DNA of 64,000 nucleotides from Diphasiastrum complanatum (lineage: Eukaryota > Streptophyta > Lycopodiopsida > Lycopodiales > Lycopodiaceae): the NCBI GenBank assembly GCA_029204225.1, contig CM055096.1, positions 37,151,986 to 37,215,985 of the forward strand, read 5' to 3'. Position 1 is the stretch's first letter; each line of letters opens with the position of its first letter. Both the position numbers and the translations under genes were made by a program. The notes beneath the pieces are model-generated. The model was not told the DNA's origin. It saw only the letters and a program-made list of their open reading frames with translations, and did not search any database. Below are positions 47,201 to 59,166 of this stretch, one piece after another.

Positions 47201-50200
47201 GCTTGAGTGTGAAAAAACATTTTTGTGGGACCCTCCAGCAGGATACTAACCTGCTTCAGGTAGGATTCCGGCCGTTTTCAGGCCATTTCAGGAAAAAAGA
47301 AAGCCTCTTGCAGCTTTCTAGGTTGTTTTTCGTTAAAAAAATTTCCCTAAAAAGATGTTCTGGGAAACGACCGTTTCCCAAGGGTCGTTTCCCAGGTTTG
47401 GGGAAATGAGATATGCTGGGAAACACGTTTCCCCAGTACTATGGTGCTAGACAACAAGCATAGAGATAAGCAGAAAACGAGGCAGAATAGAGATCCAAAA
47501 CAAATTTGGGCACTTATGTTGTTTTGACTCATTAGGTGGTGTGTTTGACAGACTACTGAACCATATAGTATCACAATTAGGAAGTCATTTTCTACTCATC
47601 TTCCTTTGCCAGCTTGCTTAAGGCACAAGGGGAGGAAGATTAACATGAGTGAGTTGCGCATATTTGGGCAGCAAATTGACATAGGAAATTACATTTGATG
47701 AAGAGGTTCAAATTGCAACCAATCCACCAGTTTATGTGGATTCCACTGTCACAATGCAAGCACTTTTTGATACAAAACCTGCTAGAGGGTAGACCTAATC
47801 TCATGGGCCTATATAATGTTGAGGCATGCAAAGAGGCGGAGGAGGCAGCACTGGCAGTGGCAATAATGGACGATAAGGACTTTAAATCCTCTGTTGGAAC
47901 TAATATGACATAGTCTGTTCTTAGGTTCAATGAGAACTTTAAATCCTCCAGCGAATAACGTAGTTGTAGTTTATTGGTTTCAACAAGAGGCTCCTTGCTT
48001 ACACAGACCATAAATGCTAGGATGAGGCTCAAGCACCAGTATGGGCAGAGTAAACAATCAAGCGGTGGCATGGAAGGAGCAGGCCAAAACTAAACCAGCA
48101 TTCTCCTATATCTTCAAAGGAGGCTCTATGGTTCATTCAAGGAATAGATTACATATTTATAAATTGACTTGTATGTTGTTCAAAATGCACCCCGCATGGT
48201 TCCATTGTTTTAAAAAAAAAACAAGGCTAATATCAGATTTTATTTACCCATCTATTTATGCTGTTTGGAAACCACTGGGATTTTTTGTCTACGAGTGTCT
48301 CATATATGCGTGCATTATACTAACCATCTCAATTACATGATTCTTTCACTCTAACTTGATTGGTTTCTGAAGTTTAGCAGTACAAAAATGTGTTCTAGAT
48401 TCATTACAATAATGTAGGGGATAGTCGGATTAAGAATAGTCCTAGAGAGGTCAGGCTCTAACCCGTTGTCAATAGTTAGTGTCAATTATGTTTAGCCTAT
48501 ACTGGATTGGTAACGCACGTTAATTAGAAAACACCTAGACTGGACATGTGGGTGCAGCTACGCAACAGCCTACATCGTGGCCATGGGATCTGTCAACCAG
48601 GGACCTCAAGTGAAAACAGATTCAGTTGGTACTGAACTGAGAGTTCGTGAGAATCTTCCGAATGTAAGCAAGGCATCTCCTTGTGAGGTGGGGTATGCTG
48701 GTATGGCGCACCATGTGTTACATCCTTGACTGACTGCAGTTAGTCAGTCTCAATGCAGTAAGGTTAGGCTCTAACTGGTGGCTAGCACTCACAGAAAGTT
48801 ACAGTTTGAGTAGTAACCCAGGTTGATTTGGAGATTTTGAAAACACCCAAACTGTGGCAAAATTATTCACCATACTTGGGCATGTGGCCTTGGGATGTGG
48901 CTATGTAAAAGGTCCTATTGACATCAAGTGGGTTATTTTGATCAGTTGGAGCTTGAACTGACGACTGATGAGAGCTCTTAGTGATAGTTATAATAGCTCC
49001 TTATGATCATCCAGATAAAGGTGAGACACCTCCCCTATAAGTGTGCTATGGTGATTTGTGACACTATACCTACGTCTTAGTGGATTGTTCGACGATGCCA
49101 TTCCAAACCCTTAGGCTTGGGGGTGATCAAAAAAATGTTTGGGTGGAGAATTCCATGACCAGTACTCTTGTGAATTTCCAATTACTATGTTGGATCTATG
49201 CGAGTGCAATAATGATCACGGGAGGAAATTCCAGAATATGTCTTTCAAATCATACAAATAAGTCCCTTTTTTCTGTTATAGATGTGTATTTCCATGCAAC
49301 AATAGGTGAAAAAATTATCATAAACATTGTAAGTGAAAATCATTGTGGAATGAGAACCAGCACACGTAAGGGCTGCAAACCACTTCTACAAAGAAAAAGA
49401 GGTTGTTAGGGAGACTACATCACATAGGAGAGCCAATGAGCACAAGGATGTTTTGTGCCTACTACCCCAAGAATCCAGCACCCAAGGGCAATTAGAGGGG
49501 AAGCGAAAGCGAACAAACAGTTTTCCAGAGAAGAGAAACCAGCTAAGAATGGGGGCATGATAATGAAATAGATGAAGGAATTTTCTTTTAAACATAACAT
49601 TGTTGTCTAGTGATAGCCTTCTCTCCATTCCAATCTTACCAACATTATTTCGTGTTTTCCTCTTTGTAGCATGACTATATAATGTGCACATAATTTGTAG
49701 TACCAGAGATGCACAGGCCATTCCGGAACATGGTCCGGGCTTTTTGCCCTGGAATGCTGACCCAGAATGCTTTTCTTTTTTTTGCAATATGGTATTCAAA
49801 TGGAAGGAAATTTTATGGGGGATCTGATGGTAGTTTTTCAAAAAAACACTACGAGGACCCTATTTTTAACAAATAAACCCTTGATTAAATAGTTGCAAAA
49901 AAAAATTTGAATTTTTTGGTTTTCATGGCTAAACACAGTTTAATTTATGTCTTTGTGATTTATAGACAATATATATAGTTTATATAAGATATATATGTAT
50001 GTCATAAAATTAATGAACCGTGGGACGTTCACCACGGTTCTGAGAACCGTACAGTAAACCGTACGATTCTCGATACTCAAATTTTTTTGGCCAGAACCGT
50101 GGTGAACCGTGTAGTTATTAATTAATTAATTAATTTTTTTTAGTTCATTTTTATCAGACATTAATTAATTAATTAATTATTTATTTATTTATGATGAACC

Positions 50201-51914
50201 GTACCACGGTTCACGAACCGTGGTACGGTTCACCCCACGGTTCTGAGAACCGTGGGTACCATGATGTATGTATCTATATATATACATATATATGTATATA
50301 CTTTAAATAGCATTCTGGATAGCTTCCACTGTCCGGAATGCATTCCGGTGCACGATTTTTGTATGAATTCCATCTTTAAAAGTTGTATGCCTTCTGTATG
50401 TTGAGAGTAGTGTGCTGAGACTGATAAGCTAGAGCAGGATAGTACTCTTGCATCCTAGCTCAATTCAGGAACAATTGCTTGAAGAAATGCTTTGACCTAG
50501 AAAGTTCAATTTCTGAATCTCTAATTTTCCATCATATGCCTAATTAAGAAATACATATAAATCTAACGAATATTCTATCCGATACAAGTCACCAAAATCT
50601 TCTCAACGAAAATGAAGAAAAACCTCAAAAACACTTTTCCTTACGAGAAAAGCTCAGGTGACCCCTAAACTACAAGTACTATCCCCCAAATTACACACAA
50701 TGTAACAAGCCAAACTGGGCAAAAAACTGTTTGCCTAAGCGATTACCAGAGCTTTGTGATTCCCTCTCTTCAGAAGATGTTTGTCGCTTGTTGGTGTCTT
50801 GATTCTTCCCTTTTGTGGCAGGGGGCTCAAGGTCTTCTAAGACGTGCTCTTTCTCAATTCTACTCAAGTCAGCATCTCTGGATTCTTCCCCCTTTTCTTT
50901 CCTTTTATCACGCTCTCTGATTTCAATGGCATTGTGCACTGATGGATGCAAGTTCGTCTGCTCCTTTTCCTTGTGACCAAATTCTCCATCCCACCTATGC
51001 CTGTTTCCGCTTTTCCTCGACCTACTTCCACCCGAATCTTCTACATTGTGATCTAACACCTGTGCCATCCCAGCTTCCACTGAACCCTTGTCACTTTTCC
51101 GGGGACCTTTTTCTTGTTCAGAGCCAACCATGACCTCTTTCTTCCGGCTAACCCTGTTCTTTATACGAGCGCTCACCTCAGAGATAATGGCATCAATCTG
51201 AAAAGACTCTGCAACATCCATTGGCCGTGATTTTGAAGCAACCGCTGCCTTTGAAGAGGAAACATTTCCCTTGCGATTTTTTGAATCTCCCTCGCCTGCT
51301 TTTTCCTTGCCAACAATGGCAGGGCCGATGGCACCTGTGCTATCCAGGAAAGAGGCATCCAGAGAATTTTCGAATTGCTTCTCAGATTCAAATGAAGGTA
51401 GCAGAGCCACTCCAATCTCAACCTGTGGTTGGCCACCGTCCCATCGATCTAAAGGAGAAGGAGGCGTCGGAGGCCCAGCCAAAACTACCCCAGATTCCGA
51501 ACGCCACCGTTTCGAGGACCAAGCGGATGCAACAACGTCGCTCGCCATACCTTCCCCTTCTTGATTCTGCCTTCTTTTTGATCCACGATGCGTTACTTCG
51601 GCTACCTGAACATCCTGCTGCTGTTCACAAGAAGCTCGCCGTGGACTCCTCGACCCCGAAGAAACGCCCCTGTGATTTTCCCCATCCCCTTTCTTTGATT
51701 TTGCAGGCGTGTCGCTTCCATGGCTGCCAACCTGCTTAGATCCTCCCGCATCCGCTACAAGACTCTCAGCCACCTCCACCTCATCCCGAAGATGATGATG
51801 CTGCTCATGCCATGAGCGCCGGCGTGAAGATTTGCTCTTATTGCCCGTGGACGATGATGCTTGATCTGCTGAGGGTTTGCTTTTGGCGCTTCTCAACTCT
51901 TCGTCAGGCGCCAT
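40175..51914 (-). CDS. Arg/Ser-rich, low-complexity nuclear-type protein, four exons (1573 aa)
   Basis: Model: 51914-50747, 45541-44938, 43812-41904, 41215-40175. All splice sites are GT-AG and phases match (1, 2, 0). Exons of 1168+604+1909+1041 nt give 1573 codons plus stop. Start context ggacATGG is good. Order: Ser/Lys/Glu-rich N-terminus with RRRSW, RWRSES and PTPPSPLDRWDGG; a highly charged Arg/Glu block (residues about 391-590); an Arg/Pro/Gly-rich part with a PPPPP run near 878; a short conserved-looking helix-like block (MRTLLSKLDISAELAG, about 1170); then an acidic C-terminus. No catalytic domain or clear zinc finger. Composition recalls plant RNA-processing or nuclear scaffold proteins, perhaps the Arabidopsis At5g53440-like family; that link is from memory and unverified. 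It is the only intact host gene in the window. Confidence 0.75.
41216..41903 (-). other. Intron 3 of the host gene (688 bp)
   Basis: gtaaat donor, tttacctgcag acceptor with a T-rich lead. No gene seen inside. Confidence 0.75.
41904..43812 (-). CDS. Exon 3 of the host gene
   Basis: Acceptor tatgcag|gag at 43813/43812, donor gag|gtaaat at 41904/41903. 636 codons. Many SPS, RS and RD dipeptides; SLAPLPPPPPFRPG; Gly/Trp-rich DSRPRDG region; ends LVFLDDDCILE. Confidence 0.8.
43813..44937 (-). other. Intron 2 of the host gene (1125 bp)
   Basis: gtaagt donor, tatgcag acceptor. No gene seen inside. Confidence 0.75.
44938..45541 (-). CDS. Exon 2 of the host gene (Arg/Glu-rich)
   Basis: Acceptor ttgcag|ag at 45542/45541, donor aag|gtaagt at 44938/44937. 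The in-phase translation starts EWKIQEELRNIELEKEL, then a dense RRRKEE..RDRW..RRERRDGHRHES region, consistent with a disordered or coiled RNA-binding segment. A longer open frame (from 45550) in a different phase overlaps it and is a shadow. Confidence 0.75.
45660..45930. mobile_element. Fold-back (MITE-like) element in intron 1
   Basis: Perfect 15-bp arms cctatttaggaacag / ctgttcctaaatagg at 45787-45801 and 45804-45818, with a 2-bp spacer. Related words gttaggaatggg (left, about 45672) and gttaggaacggg (right, about 45907), and tacgg/ccgtac, frame it. No coding capacity. Class not determined. Confidence 0.5.
46543..46902 (+). pseudogene. hAT-type transposase remnant (DUF659-like), antisense in intron 1
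   Basis: One plus-strand frame with a TAG at 46741-46743. Before the stop it reads GIANIVQIVIENAT, after it TPCTTHCINLLVHDIGKSNW. Plant hAT transposases of the DUF659 type carry NVVQVVTDNA, then PC-AHC-(I/L)(D/N)L-L-DIG-I-WV, at matching spacing. The block ends at a TAG at 46900. Upstream and downstream domains (BED finger, hAT dimerisation) are not visible. It is inactive. It lies opposite to the host gene and should be removed with the intron. Confidence 0.65.
47350..47430. repeat. Inverted repeat around gggaaacgacc
   Basis: gggaaacgacc pairs with ggtcgtttccc across about 9 bp, followed by further gggaaac/gtttccc words (to about 47435). Confidence 0.6.
49710..50356. mobile_element. Larger fold-back element with an inner palindrome, intron 1
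   Basis: Outer inverted words: cattccgga with ccagaatgc on the left (49719-49759), gcattctgg with tccggaatg on the right (50310-50340). Inside are several gaaccgtggt/accacggttc repeats. The core is a perfect 17-bp inverted repeat gaaccgtaccacggttc at 50196-50212 and 50215-50231. cggttctgagaaccg occurs near both inner edges (about 50036 and 50239). ATTA runs lie between. No frame of note. Confidence 0.5.
50747..51914 (-). CDS. Exon 1 of the host gene
   Basis: 389 codons plus one base. It starts MAPDEELRSAKSKPS. The donor is tctg|gtaatc at 50747/50746. A competing downstream gtgtaat donor in the same phase would create a TAG when joined to exon 2, which supports the site chosen. Rich in Ser, Lys, Glu and Gly; ends in a Glu/Arg-rich run (EERESQSS). 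Confidence 0.75.
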
Positions 51915-52087
51915 GTCCTGGCGACCCCGTGCTCGCCCCAGCTTGATCGGATCACCCCTCCCTCCCCAGCTCGATCCGCCACAGCACGATCCTTACTTTG
52001 CTCTCCACAATTGTTCGTAGATCCTGCTTAGGGTTTCTCTACCCCGACATGGCTTTGGCTTTCCGCCATAGCCACGCTCGCCCTTAG

Positions 52088-52128
<41 letters not shown>

Positions 52129-52130
52129 CC
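51915..52130 (-). promoter_or_regulatory. 5' UTR / proximal promoter of the host gene
   Basis: GC-rich stretch before the ATG. On the gene-sense strand it holds a telo-box-like aaaccctaa (52036-52028) and a 33-bp GA tract (52126-52094). Telo boxes and GA repeats are frequent in plant housekeeping-gene promoters (established knowledge). The transcription start was not located. Confidence 0.5.
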
Positions 52131-52391
52131 CGGCCTGTCCTTTGTGAGGGGTGGTTACGCGAACCCAACCCAGGTTTCCTTCTACCGCGGTTAAGAGCTC
52201 ATGCTACTTAGCCCAAGGTTACGGCGCGGTACTTGTACGGAACTCATGAGGCCACCCAATCTCACTTAAAAATTGTATGGCCATTGGCAACCAAGAGCTA
52301 ACCCATTTCATTTTATGTAATTGAGGTTAGCTCGGTTTTTAGTCATTTTGGCCCTATATTATTTTGCATAATAATAATATAGGGCCCAGTT

Positions 52392-52716
52392 CTCTGATCC
52401 AGCCTACTTAATGCGCGTGCGCGCCCCCAAAGAGAGAGACGGTGAATGCGCCCTGAATGCGCCCTTGAGAGAGAGAGAGATGGTGAGAAAGTAGTTTTTT
52501 CTCTGATCCATACGTGTTTTGCATGTGCGAGAGAGAGAGAGAGGGTGAGAGCATTTTTTTCTCTGATCCAAGCGTGTTTTGCACGTGCGAGAGAGAGAGG
52601 GTGAGAGAGTAAGCTTTTCTCTGATCCAAGCGTGTTTTGCACATGTGAGAGAGAGACAGACAGAGCTATTTTTTCTCTATCCAGCCTGCGTGCTGAGCGC
52701 GCGCGCGCGCGCACGC

Positions 52717-52718
<2 letters not shown>
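52392..52718. repeat. Minisatellite, units of 56-60 bp
   Basis: Units start ctctgatcca at 52392, 52501, 52561 and 52619, and ctctatccag at 52675. Each continues with gcgtgttttgca(c/t)gtgcgagagagag or a gcgcgc version. Confidence 0.8.

Positions 52719-52783
<65 letters not shown>
52719..52783. repeat. (GA)n microsatellite
   Basis: About 32 units after an alternating gcgcgc run. Confidence 0.95.
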
Positions 52784-52784
<1 letters not shown>

Positions 52785-52954
52785 ACCTTACGTTTCCAAC
52801 TACGAACAACTCTCTCATGCCAGCAATTTTTGTAATTCGACCTCTCACAGACTGAGAGTGTGATTCTAGTAATTTTTCTTTCAATCTGCTGCTTTTTGTT
52901 GCATTTCAGGTTGATCGTCGCAATGAAGCTGGGTGAATGCAGCAGGTCATGTGA

Positions 52955-52957
<3 letters not shown>

Positions 52958-53015
<58 letters not shown>
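52958..53015. repeat. (GA)n microsatellite
   Basis: About 29 units. Confidence 0.95.
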
Positions 53016-53018
<3 letters not shown>

Positions 53019-53109
53019 GGGAGGCACGAGAGAGACACAAGATTGCACTTAGTTCCTCTTGACAAAGCAAGACTGAAGCCTTTATTCATAATCCAACAAG
53101 GTAAAATAT

Positions 53110-54548
53110 AGCTGAAAAGTAAAATACAGTACTAAAAAGCACCATAAAGCATAACCACTTTCAAGACATCCAGCTAATACTTGCCACCATCCCACAAAAC
53201 ACAACCGCACAAGTTAGTTTAGTGAGAAAGACAGGTGTCATAGTTGAACGTCAGTTGTTACTCATGTCCAAAAGAAGTTATACTACTTAACAACTTTAAA
53301 TAGCATTTTAAATCATAGTCTAGTCTTCCCAAACAAGAAGTGTTTTAGCGATAGGCCAAGCCCTAATATTACCGTATCACTCGCCATGTTGTCTATACTC
53401 CTGAGCATATCCATGCTTTCCAGTTGTATCTCACCAAAGATCTAAAGTGACACTTAATTTTTGCCATGGCTGATTATATGATTGTTTCTATGCAAAACCA
53501 TGCTATACAGAGCTCACATATCAACCATAGGCTTTGGATAGACACGACTTATTATTAGCAAGAAGTTTTCAATGTTTTTACAAGGTCTTAGGGCAGATCC
53601 GTGCCATTCTAACGCTTTCGTAATAATTACATATCTTACGCATATCCATGTTGTCTAAGACCGTTTTCTTGGAGTTCCTACTGTTAGGTTTTTGACAAGG
53701 ATTTCTTTAAGAATAATTTAATCGATTTGCCTTTAAGATTGGATGTAGTCTCTTTTTCTTATGTCGTTAGTTTTAGTGTGTTGAAGAGACATAGATATTA
53801 AGATATAAATAAGGAACTATTCATCCCATGCTTGTACGTGCTGCATAGGATTCACATACAAAACGATAACAAGAAATCATACCTGAATGTTTTTTGTAGA
53901 CGAGACTTCTTGAGAGGCTGCCATTGTTGTTTTCTTGCAAGGATTTTTTCTCTTTAAATCATAACAACATGCAAATAGACTTTTTAGCCCATAGCTACAT
54001 TTAAGTGTTATGTAAAAAATGTCTAAACAATGTATATGGAGTGTGCTGATTGCTTGCTATGTAAAATTCAGTTGGTAACATACTTTTTTTTTAGATAAAT
54101 GGTGTTTGGTTTGGGTGTGAACCAAATTGTAGATAAAAAAAACTTCAAAAATCGGTGGTATTGGCAATAGAAGACTGAACAAGCTTGGTGCGTAAATCGG
54201 AAGCGCCACAGTTAGCAACAGAGTGTTCAAAATGAAGGAATAAAGAATGCACAATGGAACAACAACTGAGTGGAGACAAAATATACTCCGATTAATATCC
54301 ACATGGAGTATAATCGCATGAAGTGAAAACTTCAGCTGGCTACAGAATGAGAACTCTGATCGTTGTGTGTGATATCACATGCAACTGAACTATTTGAATG
54401 AATTGATAGAAACAATTATCAGATATTTTAGATATCACAAGATCAGAAGAAGTTTTTTGATGAAGATACTTATCTTGATATACTACTCAAAATATCTATT
54501 ACTGATATTTTCTATAGCTATTACAACCGCCTCAAATCTATAACTGCA
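53110..54548. other. Intergenic, no supported gene
   Basis: AT-rich, short frames only. Nothing recognised. Confidence 0.5.
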
Positions 54549-55440
54549 TGTACAATGTAGGCGGACTGTCAACGCGTGTCGTTGGGTCGGACAGTATCGA
54601 ACTTTATAAAATATCAAAAAATATACAAAGGATCGATTTTTTTACACTAGGTCAAAAATATAGTCAGGGTCAAAAAAATCAGACCCGATTCGACCCGATC
54701 CAAAGTCGAAGACGTCCGGATAATTCTGCCTCGATCCGATCAGAACCATGGTCGGAAAATTTCTTTTTGTTAGGCTTGACATTGGGTCAAAAAGATCTGA
54801 TACTAGATTTTTTGATCTTCTGAAAAACTCGAGCCTTCTATTTTTTGGTTTTTGTAAAGTTTTCAAGATGTCATTAGTAAATGGATTTGAGGTTGAGCAT
54901 CAAATTCCAACACTCCCCCTTAATGTGGATCCTAAAAAGCTCTGGCAAAAGCTGGTGCTCTTTTGCCAAAGCCGTTGTAAAGTAATCTGCTGCCATCAGA
55001 TTTGTTCTGCTGGGTCGATTTTTGTACTCCGTGACAATACCAGAATTTTATCAGGCCTTTTAATTGATATTGAATAGTAGAGTATCATCTACATAGAGTG
55101 TGTAGTTGATGAAGAAATCCGATACAGACTTGAAATGAAAATTCGAGTCTGCCAAGTTTGGATAGAAACCATTCTCATTTAGAAATGCAGATTTGTTGTC
55201 TTTTGTTGCTTTGCACTAGTCAGCATCAATAGTTGACTTTGCCTCAGATGTTGTATTTGATTCCTGCACAAAGTAGTAGGTTGGATCATCCATAAACCGG
55301 GATGGAGATTGTCTGGGTCGATTTGTCCTTCTTGGTTGAAATTCGACTCTCTGATGTGATTCGATCTGTTGAAATTCTGACTCATTTTGAGTCAATATCG
55401 ATTTTCTAATTTTTGACCCTTGGGTCAGATTTTGCATGTT
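54549..55440 (-). mobile_element. Copia remnant, 3' end (minus strand)
   Basis: Minus strand: an Asp/Gln-rich spacer (55437-55216), then a jump to NYTLYVDDTLLF (a YVDD RT motif, about 55080-55120), then degraded sequence, and gggggagtgttgg at 54919-54907 as purine tract and LTR start. The 3' LTR runs left from 54912. Its outer end is uncertain; 54549 is the first TG after a composition change. Most of RT and RNase H is deleted. Confidence 0.55.
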
Positions 55441-55623
55441 CGGTCGGATTTTGTTGTAGCTTTCTCTTTGTGGTCAAAAAATTGGTCTTCCAGAAAAATG
55501 ACATTTCTGCTCGTGAATGCTTGCTAATTGTCCCGGTTGTAGAGCTCGTATGCCTTCTGATATGGAGAGTAGCCAATAAAAATTGATCTACTAATGTTTG
55601 ACTCTTGAATCTTATTTTATTAG

Positions 55624-56882
55624 TGTTGGAGTTTAATGTTGCTCCTACTCTTCTTAACTGCCCTTCTTCCTTCTCTCATTTTTACTCTCTCAAATGAAAC
55701 CTACAAAAAATGAACTGTTTTCAACAATCTGCATATTTGAACTGTTTGTCGCAACAATCTGCATTTTTCTTCGCAATTTTTGATAGGCAAAAGACCCGAC
55801 ACCCGACACTGTCGCCTTTCCACCTTCGAGCCATCTTGAGCAACTAAGTGTTTTGCGACACTTGTGCTAACTCAATTTTTTGGCCATTTCAGACACTTTA
55901 AGAAATGTGACACTGCTTCGCAAAAAATGCGAAAAAATATGACACTGCATTTTTACATGCAATTTTTGACAGGCAACAAAAGCGAAAAATGCGACACTGT
56001 ATTTTTACACAGGATTCCACACAAGCAAAAAATGTGACACTGTATTTTTACACGAGATTCCACACAGGTGAAAAATGCAACACTTTACAAAAATACACAA
56101 GATTCCAAGTATAGACTGTCTACATCTTCACGTTTCAATAACAACTGTTCTAATTAGTCAGTTAATCAACTGTTAAGCGATCTTGTAAATGCAAGTTTAG
56201 AATAATACAAGATCTTCCAACTGTTATATAAGTAAATGAATGATTGAAGAAGGGAGACATGCGGAGATGCATGTAGATACTCCAACAGAGATCAAACGAC
56301 CAGAACGAGTCTTCTAGTAGCTGACTCCTCAGAGTTAGTGATTATAGAAAGAGAGACAGATATACTCAGAACTTTAGCAATTGATTTGAGTCTGTAAGTA
56401 GGATCACGCGCTTATCAGTGCAATTGAATTGTGATTTGATTGTTGTTTTATGACATTATTATATAGATTCGCTACTATTCTACATCTTTGCATTCTTGTT
56501 GAATGAAACTAACTCTCATTCTTCTTACGCAAACATTATGATCAGAGAAAATGTATGGCTATCTCTAACGCTAAGTTATTTTTACATTCTCTTCATATCA
56601 GGTTATCAGTAATAGAGGATTGCATGGCTGCCTCAGACGCCTAATCATTTCTGCGATCTCTCTTTCATGGTAGTCTAAGACGCCTACACTGATAATTTTA
56701 TTCAACACAAAAGAACAGCTCCCAATCTCCAATCTCTAAGTAATCCATGATCTTGTTAATATAGTTATCATTGTTCTTTCATTATTGTCTTCATCTATTG
56801 GTATCTGTCACAGTTGACAATCTTCATTCACTAACCAACAAATTTGTATCGGAACTGATAATTTTCATTTCACGAACCAACA
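55624..56882 (+). repeat. Probable 5' LTR of Copia-3
   Basis: The right end, aaccaaca at 56882, is fixed by the primer site. The left end is a guess (tgttgga at 55624). The interior 55780-56110 holds repeats of gcgaaaaatgcgacactg with tttttacac. Confidence 0.45.
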
Positions 56883-56884
56883 AG

Positions 56885-56901
56885 GTGGTATTAGAGCACT
56901 G
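56885..56901 (+). promoter_or_regulatory. Copia-3 primer-binding site
   Basis: tggtattagagcactgg, an iMet-type site with one change from tggtatcagagc. Confidence 0.75.
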
Positions 56902-57008
56902 GTTTATTGGATTACTAGAGTCTAGGATTTATAATAGAACTTAATACGTTCTTATTTCATAAGAGCTGGTTCATTTGGTTTGTGTTCAGTCTTTGTTCCT
57001 AGATTTTA

Positions 57009-59166
57009 ATGGAAGGTTCAAACTCAGAGCCTCTTTCTAAGGAAGAAGGTCCTCACACTCAAGATGAGCGAAGGTACCTTAGTTAGCGATCACCTGAACA
57101 AATTCAAACAGTTGCTGAATCAACTTGTTGCCGTAGGTTCCCCTATTTCAGAAGAAGACTCAACAATGTCTCTTCTCGTCAGTCTTCCATCCTCCTACGA
57201 CAATCTAGTATTGCTTCTGAGCAATACTCCTGTGTTGTCTCTCCAGAAGCTGACAGCAAGCCTATTGTGGGAAGAAGTCAGGAGAAAAAGCTTATCCACA
57301 ATGAGTAACAAGTCAATGGAATTGTACTCTAATAAGCAGCACTCCAAGAGAAAGAAGAACTTCAAGGACAAGAAGACGAAGGCGGAGCAGCCAGTCTCAA
57401 CGCAACAACAACAACAATAGCACAGTCAACAATCACCAATGACCAAACTCTTTTGCAGGTATTGCAAAAGATCCAATCATGACATAAAGGATTGCCACAT
57501 CCTCAAGCACAATGAATGAGGAAGAATATGTAACAGCACCAAGAGGAAAGCTCTGACATTGTCAAAAATCCACAAGAAGAGGAAAAGGCGCTGATGGTAC
57601 AAGATCAACCAAGTAGAGATGTCTATCAATGGTATCTTGATTCAGGTGTAGGTCATTTAAACATGCGTTCAATCTTGTACATGCATCATAACAAATTGGT
57701 CAAGGATATGAATATCAATGTTGTTTCTACAGCTAATCAGACTATCTGTGAAAATTGTCTACTAGGGAAACAACCTAGAACAAAATCTCCAAGAGGACAA
57801 GCCAAAAGAGCGAAGTCCATTTTGTCACTAATTCACAGTGACTTATGTGGTCCTATGAGCGTACCCTCTTTGGGTCAGGCTTTATATTTCATTACATTTA
57901 TTGATGACTTATGATCCCGGTTCACTAGAGTCATGTTCATAAAGAACAAGTCAAAAGCATTTAATTGCTTCAAAGAATTCAAGCAATATGATGAGAATCA
58001 GACTGGCCAGAGAATCAAGGCCCTACGGTCTGATTCAAGGGGAGAGTATCTATCAAATGAAATGGCGGACTACCTATCATCATGTGGCGTGCACCATCAG
58101 TTCACAACCAGCTACACTTTACAGCAGAATGGCGTAGCTGAGCGAAAGAACCGAACACTATTGGAAGCTGCACAATCCATGACTGTCAATGCTCAATTAA
58201 TCCAGACCTTTTGGGCTGAAGCAATTTCTACAGTCTGGTATCTGCAAAATTATTCCAGCACAAAGGCAGTTGACTCCAAGACACCCTTTGAAGCCTACTA
58301 CGGCTACAAACCAAGTCTGAAACATTTACGTATATTTGGATGTCTCTGCTATGCTCAAATTCCGTCTGATCTAAGAAAGAAGTTAGATCCAATAAGCTGT
58401 AAGTATATCTTTATCGGCTATTTAATGTCACACAAAGCATAGAATATCTACGATGTTGATATAGGTCAAATCTCAGTCAGCCGTGATGTTGTCTTTCTTG
58501 AAGATAAATTCCATGATTTCAAGCAGAAGCCGCCAATATAGGAGTCTGTCACAACAACTCCATTCTCCATCGATAGACATCGACTTACGAATGTTCAAAT
58601 GCAGAGTTTGTCCCAATAACTCCATTCACCATCGATGGGCCAAGACTCACGATTGTTCAAACACAAGCTGAAGCTATCCCAATCATTTACCTAGGAGAAA
58701 CATCCACTCAAGCACCTGCAGTTCGAAGGTCTACAAGACAACGATAGCAATCTGATCGTTTTCTCTCTCAGGCGTTCATCAGTCATGATGAACCTACCAC
58801 TGTTGCAGAAGTGTTGTCAATGCCCAATACAGACGAATGGAAACTGCCATGGATGCTAAGTACCATTCCTTGATGAAGAACAAGACCTGGAGTCTTGTCA
58901 ATCCTCCTGCAGGTATAAAATCTATTGACTATAAATGGATCTTCAAGCTAAAACTTAAGCCAGATGGATCAATATCCAGATGGAAAGCCCGATTAGTGGT
59001 TAAAGGATTTGAGCAAGTCTATGGAATAGATTACACTGACACTTTTAGTCCAATGGTAAAGCATCAATCTATTCGCACCTTGTTGGCTATAGCTGTTGCA
59101 CAAAATCTGGACATTCACCAGATGGACGTCCATACAACATTCCTTCACGGATACATACAAGTGTCG
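57009..59166 (+). pseudogene. Copia-3 Gag-Pol, multiply deleted
   Basis: Begins MEGSNSEPLSKEEG at 57009, then a gap of the Gag N-terminus. UBN2 part 57064-57420 (LNKFKQLLNQLVAVG, SLPSSYDNLV). CCHC knuckle CRYCKRSNHDIKDC at about 57453. Protease reduced to WYLDSG (about 57630), which runs straight into GHLNMRS of the GAG-pre-integrase region. Integrase HSDLCGP, FIDDL with a TGA at 57912-57914, RSDSRGEY, QQNGVAERKN. RT from 58837 (DYKWIFKLKLKPDGS, MDVHTTFLHGYI), cut off before YVDD at about 59160. Frames change between the Gag, integrase and RT parts. Non-functional. Confidence 0.85.

Larger units (their letters stand above)
45542..50746 (-). other. Intron 1 of the host gene (5205 bp)
   Basis: Bounded by gtaatc and ttgcag with a tgactat branch-like site upstream. 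It contains the hAT remnant (46543-46902), fold-backs at 45.66-45.93, 47.35-47.43 and 49.71-50.36 kb, and otherwise AT-rich sequence. 46.9-49.7 kb shows no supported gene; a frame at 47695-47913 (plus) is short and unrecognised. Confidence 0.7.

Noticed and set aside
52343-53089. 248-codon frame rich in Leu-Ser repeats
   Set aside because: Translation of GA/CT microsatellites.
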